From assembly GCA_002449555.1 (NCBI GenBank), contig DJXA01000078.1, forward strand, positions 1,655 through 9,593: a stretch of DNA of 7,939 nt. The letters run 5' to 3'. How positions within the stretch are numbered: the first letter of the stretch is position 1; each line of letters opens with the position of its first letter. Under the pieces are notes generated by a model. It had not been told where the DNA came from and ran no database searches. It was given only the letters and a program-made list of their open reading frames with translations. Positions 5,296 to 7,939 of this stretch are shown here, piece after piece. The position numbers and the translations under genes were made by a program. Source of the DNA: Atopobiaceae bacterium UBA7016 (GTDB lineage Bacteria; Actinomycetota; Coriobacteriia; Coriobacteriales; Atopobiaceae).

Positions 5296-5898
5296 GTGGA
5301 AGTCGGCAGGCGCATTCGGGAGGAACGCGAGCGGATGGGCATCTCGCAGGAGGGTCTTGCACGGGAGGTCTTCGTTTCGCGCCAGACCGTCAGCAACTGG
5401 GAGACCGGCAAGACGTATCCCGACGTGCAGAGCCTGCTTCTGCTGAGCAACCTCTTCGACGTGTCCGTCGATTCGCTCGTGAAGGGAGACGTTGAGGTCA
5501 TGGAAAAGCAGATGGAGAACTACGAGCTTGCGCGCTACAAGATCAAGGCTAGCATGACGGTGGCACTGGGGCTGATTGCGGTGGGCGCCGTGATGCTCGC
5601 GCTGCTATCGAAGCGCGGGGAGGAGCTGACCTCGCCGTTTGGGCTGATAGCGCTCTTTTTGCTGGTTGCGGGCGTGGGCGTTTCGCTCATAGCTGAGCGC
5701 ATCGAGAAGCGCTACGACATCGAGACCGTTGAGGAGGTCCGGGCCTTTCTGGACGGCAAGGAGCCCGAGCAGATCGAGCGCGAGCGCAGGATTCCCAAGG
5801 CCCTGCGCCCCATCCTGCAGATGATCGCGGGGGCTGCCGTCGGCGTGGTGTTCATGACGGTCCTGTACCTCATCATCTCGCTGGCGATGTATCGCTAG
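5296..5898 (+). CDS. XRE-family HTH protein with three C-terminal membrane segments
   Basis: This 200-residue regulator starts at GTG 5296. Residues 3-62 are a Cro/C1-type HTH (VGRRIREERERMGISQEGLAREVFVSRQTVSNWETGKTYPDVQSLLLLSNLFDVSVDSLVKGD); the recognition helix lies around SRQTVSNWE. A helical linker (about 66-85) leads to two hydrophobic segments, about 92-112 and 117-137, then a charged amphipathic stretch rich in Glu/Lys/Arg (138-170), and a final hydrophobic segment at about 175-198. DNA-binding XRE proteins of this build are common in Firmicutes and Actinobacteria and are presumed membrane-tethered; their signals are mostly unknown. It is the only plus-strand gene and is divergent from the esterase, with a palindrome at the esterase start site that it might bind. 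A terminator hairpin follows. I found no convincing promoter for it. Confidence 0.9.
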   Translation: MEVGRRIREERERMGISQEGLAREVFVSRQTVSNWETGKTYPDVQSLLLLSNLFDVSVDSLVKGDVEVMEKQMENYELARYKIKASMTVALGLIAVGAVMLALLSKRGEELTSPFGLIALFLLVAGVGVSLIAERIEKRYDIETVEEVRAFLDGKEPEQIERERRIPKALRPILQMIAGAAVGVVFMTVLYLIISLAMYR

Positions 5899-5937
5899 CG
5901 CTTCGCTCGCGGCCTGAGAAAACGCTGGTACCCGTTC

Positions 5938-5970
5938 GAGCCCACGCGCGCTGCGTGGGCTCTTCTTGTC
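5938..5970 (+). terminator. Intrinsic terminator after the XRE gene
   Basis: GAGCCCACGC and GCGTGGGCTC form a perfect 10-bp stem around a 5-nt loop (5938-5962), followed by TTCTTGTC. The U-rich tail is on the plus strand, so it mainly ends the XRE transcript. The same hairpin may act less efficiently for the convergent dehydrogenase transcript. Confidence 0.82.
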
Positions 5971-6887
5971 TAGGCCTCCACGAACTCGCGCACGTGCTCG
6001 ATGGCCAAGTGCGCGCGGGCGTCCAGCGCCTCCTGCGTGGCGAAGCCGATATGCGGCGCCAGCACGGTGTGCGGCGCGTGCAGGATGCGAAGGCTTGGGT
6101 CGAGCGGCGGCTCGGCATCGAACACGTCAAGGCCCGCGCCGGCGAGCGCACCCGTCTCCAGCGCTTCTGCCAGCGCGTCATTGTCCACCACTGGGCCGCG
6201 GGCCGTGTTGATGAGGATGGCCGTGGGCTTCATGAGCGCGATGCGGCGCGCATCGATGAGGTGGTGCGTCTCCGCTACGGCGGGCACGTGCAGGGTGAGC
6301 ACGTCCGCCTGCGCGCAGAGCTCGTCCAGCGAGACGTACGTAACGCCGTCCAGTTCACGAGGGGTGCGGGCCCAGCAGAGGAGCCTCATGCCAAAGGCAC
6401 GGGCTATCTCCATCACGCGGCGGGCGATGGCGCCGTTGCCCACCACGCCGAGCGTCTTGCCGTGGAGCTCGCGGAAGGCGAGGCCGCTCTTGTCGGCACC
6501 GGCGCGCGTGCGCGCGTCGCACTCCACCAGATGGCGGTACACGCTGATGGCCAGGCCAAAGACCTCCTCGGCTACCGCATTGGTGGAGTAGCCGCTGCAG
6601 TTGACCACCTTGATGCCATGCACGTCGCAGTAGGCAAGGTCGATGTGGTCAAGGCCGGTGAAGGCCACGGAGAGCATCTTGAGGTTGGGCACGGCAGAAA
6701 GGACCTGCGCGCTTACCGGCGCGTTGGCAACCACAAGCACGTCAGCGCCTTGGGCACGCGCGGCAAGCACCTCTTGGTCAACCGAACGCTCGGTGTAGTA
6801 GTCGTACGTATGACCCTCGAGCGAGCCCATCAGGTCTCTGACCAGCTGTTCGCTTACGCCCAGCGGCTCGATGATTGCGATGTGCAT
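5970..6887 (-). CDS. D-2-hydroxyacid dehydrogenase (NAD(P)-dependent)
   Basis: The 305-residue cytosolic oxidoreductase interconverts a 2-oxoacid and a D-2-hydroxyacid (the family includes D-lactate, glycerate/hydroxypyruvate and 3-phosphoglycerate dehydrogenases). Residues 1-95 and 285-305 form the substrate domain (VAFTGLDHIDLAYCDVHGIKVVNCSGYSTNAVAEEVFGL). Residues 100-280 hold the Rossmann domain with GVVGNGAIARRV (148-157). The catalytic triad is visible as R230 in NTARGPVVD, E259 in DVFDAEP and H279 in LAPHIGF. The third glycine of GxGxxG is Ala (A155), and the strand after it reads LLCWARTP with no acidic residue, which resembles NADP-preferring relatives. I start at ATG 6887, where MHIAIIEPLG begins and GGGGGGGAG precedes; six extra residues to 6905 would read through that site. 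The exact substrate cannot be read. Confidence 0.9.
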   Translation of the reverse strand: MHIAIIEPLGVSEQLVRDLMGSLEGHTYDYYTERSVDQEVLAARAQGADVLVVANAPVSAQVLSAVPNLKMLSVAFTGLDHIDLAYCDVHGIKVVNCSGYSTNAVAEEVFGLAISVYRHLVECDARTRAGADKSGLAFRELHGKTLGVVGNGAIARRVMEIARAFGMRLLCWARTPRELDGVTYVSLDELCAQADVLTLHVPAVAETHHLIDARRIALMKPTAILINTARGPVVDNDALAEALETGALAGAGLDVFDAEPPLDPSLRILHAPHTVLAPHIGFATQEALDARAHLAIEHVREFVEA

Positions 6888-6955
6888 GGCTCCCCCCCGT
6901 CCCACGCGAGTTGTCTGTGGCGCGTCCCATTATGACGGAAGGCTTCCCGCCGTTT

Positions 6956-7033
6956 CGGTCCAAACAGGGGCCCGTGGCGTCCGATTCGGCAGGAGCCTCG
7001 CCGCATCGGTCCAAAGCGGGGCCCGCGGCGTCC
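6956..7033. repeat. Two GC-rich direct repeats 51 bp apart
   Basis: CGGTCCAAA..GGGGCCCG.GGCGTCC occurs at 6956-6982 and 7007-7033, with 24 of 27 positions identical. The spacing is 51 bp. Both copies lie in the 191-bp gap between the malic enzyme and dehydrogenase genes. No ribosome site or homologous protein supports translating this stretch. Confidence 0.72.
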
Positions 7034-7054
7034 AGACCGACCGCCGTGGGCCCC
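7018..7054. repeat. GC-rich hairpin downstream of the malic enzyme gene
   Basis: GGGGCCCGCGGCG (7018-7030) pairs with CGCCGTGGGCCCC (7042-7054): 12 Watson-Crick pairs plus one G-U on the plus strand (C/A mismatch on the minus strand), with an 11-nt loop. It begins 24 bases after the malic enzyme stop codon and could end that transcript, but no clear U-tract follows on the minus strand. The left arm is part of the second direct repeat. Confidence 0.6.
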
Positions 7055-7078
7055 AAAACGTCCGATTGCGCAGTCTAC

Positions 7079-7939
7079 TTAGATGCGAGCGACGCCTGTC
7101 TCGCGTGCAGCGGCAGCCGTCGCAGCTGCAACGGCATCCTTCACGCGCGGGTCAAATGCCTTGGGCAGGATGTACTCGGCGCAGAGCTCCTCGTCGCTGA
7201 CCAGGCCCGCAATGGCCTTGGCGGCAGCAATCTTCATCGCATCGTTGATGTCAGACGCACGCACATCCAGCGCACCACGGAAGATGCCCGGGAAGCAGAG
7301 CACGTTATTCACCTGGTTGGGATAGTCCGAGCGACCCGTCGAAACAACGGCCGCACCGGCGGCGAGTGCCTCGTCGGGGAAGATCTCGGGTGTGGGGTTG
7401 GCGCAGGCAAAGACCACTGGGTCCTTGGCCATGGAGCGCACCATGTCGCCCGTCAGCGTACCCGGTGCAGAGACGCCAATGAACACGTCGGCACCCTTGA
7501 TGACCTCGGCCATCGAGCCCGCGCGCCGCTCGGGGTTGGTAATTTTGGCCATCTCCTGCTTGATGGGGTTGAGGCCATCGCGGCCCTCGTAGATGGCGCC
7601 CTGGCGGTCGCACATGATAACGTCCTTCAGGCCCACGGCCATGAGCAGGCGAATGATGGCGATGCCCGCCGCACCGGCGCCCGAGGTGACGATGCGCACG
7701 TCCTCAAGGCGCTTGCCCACCAGCTTGAGCGCGTTCATCATGCCGGCGAGCGTGATGACGGCGGTGCCGTGCTGGTCGTCGTGGAAGATGGGGATGTCGC
7801 AGACCTCCTTTAGGCGGCGCTCGATCTCGAAGCAGCGCGGGGCGGAGATGTCCTCCAGGTTCACGCCGCCAAAGCTGCCGGCGAGAAGCTCGACGGTGCG
7901 TACGATCTCGCCAACGTCCTTGCTGCGCACGCACAGGGG
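7079..7939 (-). CDS. Malic enzyme (malate dehydrogenase, oxaloacetate-decarboxylating), partial
   Basis: The last 286 residues are present; the frame is open through the right edge (reading PLCVRSKDVGEIV), so roughly 100-130 N-terminal residues, including the catalytic Tyr region, lie outside. The enzyme oxidatively decarboxylates L-malate to pyruvate and CO2 with NAD(P). FGGVNLEDISAPRCFEIE (visible residues 23-40) holds the Glu-Asp metal ligands. FHDDQHGTA (52-60) supplies a further metal-binding Asp. VTSGAGAAGIAIIRLL (84-99) is the Rossmann dinucleotide loop, and FACANPTPEI and GRSDYPNQVNNVLCFPGIFRGALD follow. The length fits the short bacterial type (about 390-410 residues), without the phosphotransacetylase-like extension of MaeB, because the stop comes soon after the core. 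It is transcribed toward the dehydrogenase gene across the repeat-bearing gap. Cofactor preference cannot be decided from this part. Confidence 0.93.
   Translation of the reverse strand, partial: PLCVRSKDVGEIVRTVELLAGSFGGVNLEDISAPRCFEIERRLKEVCDIPIFHDDQHGTAVITLAGMMNALKLVGKRLEDVRIVTSGAGAAGIAIIRLLMAVGLKDVIMCDRQGAIYEGRDGLNPIKQEMAKITNPERRAGSMAEVIKGADVFIGVSAPGTLTGDMVRSMAKDPVVFACANPTPEIFPDEALAAGAAVVSTGRSDYPNQVNNVLCFPGIFRGALDVRASDINDAMKIAAAKAIAGLVSDEELCAEYILPKAFDPRVKDAVAAATAAAARETGVARI

Noticed and set aside
5955..6935. 326-codon plus-strand open frame opposite the dehydrogenase gene
   Set aside because: Shadow frame: it covers the whole conserved dehydrogenase on the other strand, its His/Arg/Ala-rich product shows no domain, and no ribosome site precedes it.
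6915..6945. Promoter for the dehydrogenase gene (CATAAT on the minus strand)
   Set aside because: The -10-like box is acceptable, but no -35 box lies at 16-18 nt. It is insufficient to annotate.
6875..7813. 312-codon plus-strand open frame across the repeats and malic enzyme
   Set aside because: It is mostly antisense to malic enzyme motifs that are unmistakable. The repeat-encoded part (RSKQGPVAS / RSKAGPAAS) reflects DNA repeats, not a protein family.

Overview
The window is GC-rich, densely coded chromosomal DNA with eight protein genes: seven on the minus strand (one cut by the right edge) and one on the plus strand. The gene content (BglG/LicT antiterminator, Glc-superfamily PTS permease, RsbV-like STAS protein, malic enzyme, membrane-bound XRE regulator) together with the high GC suggests a high-GC Gram-positive fermenter. 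A gut or oral Coriobacteriia (Olsenella/Collinsella/Atopobium type) is my best guess. This is inference only, because no rRNA or marker gene is present.

Right to left, in the direction of minus-strand transcription. (1) 7079-7939 is the C-terminal two thirds of an NAD(P)-dependent malic enzyme. (2) 6888-7078 is a spacer of GC-rich direct and inverted repeats. (3) 5970-6887 is a D-2-hydroxyacid dehydrogenase. It converges on (4) a plus-strand XRE/three-TM protein at 5296-5898, with a strong terminator hairpin between them. (5) A divergent promoter region carries a good sigma-70 promoter and an operator-like palindrome in front of an esterase (4379-5164). (6) A 102-bp inverted repeat covers the esterase stop codon. 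(7) A 140-residue protein of unknown family (3824-4246) overlaps by ATGA a stand-alone STAS anti-sigma-factor antagonist (3528-3827). (8) A sugar locus follows: LicT-type antiterminator (2610-3446), a promoter and RAT/terminator switch, PTS EIIBC permease (905-2338), weak terminator, and ChbG/YdjC-type carbohydrate deacetylase (38-808).

The best-supported regulatory unit is the sugar locus. A consensus-like promoter starts the PTS transcript just before a ribonucleic-antiterminator (RAT) hairpin. The 3' half of that hairpin is also the ascending arm of an intrinsic terminator, so antiterminator binding would open the permease gene. The permease has EIIB and EIIC but no EIIA, and it is followed by a deacetylase. 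Uptake of an N-acetylated amino sugar or amino-sugar disaccharide is therefore a reasonable hypothesis.

The least explained elements are the 140-aa/STAS pair, the 102-bp palindrome and the repeats at 6956-7054. I see no CRISPR array, tRNA, rRNA, transposase or recognised defence system. No stretch over 300 bases lacks a gene; the longest gap (2339-2609) is filled by the switch.
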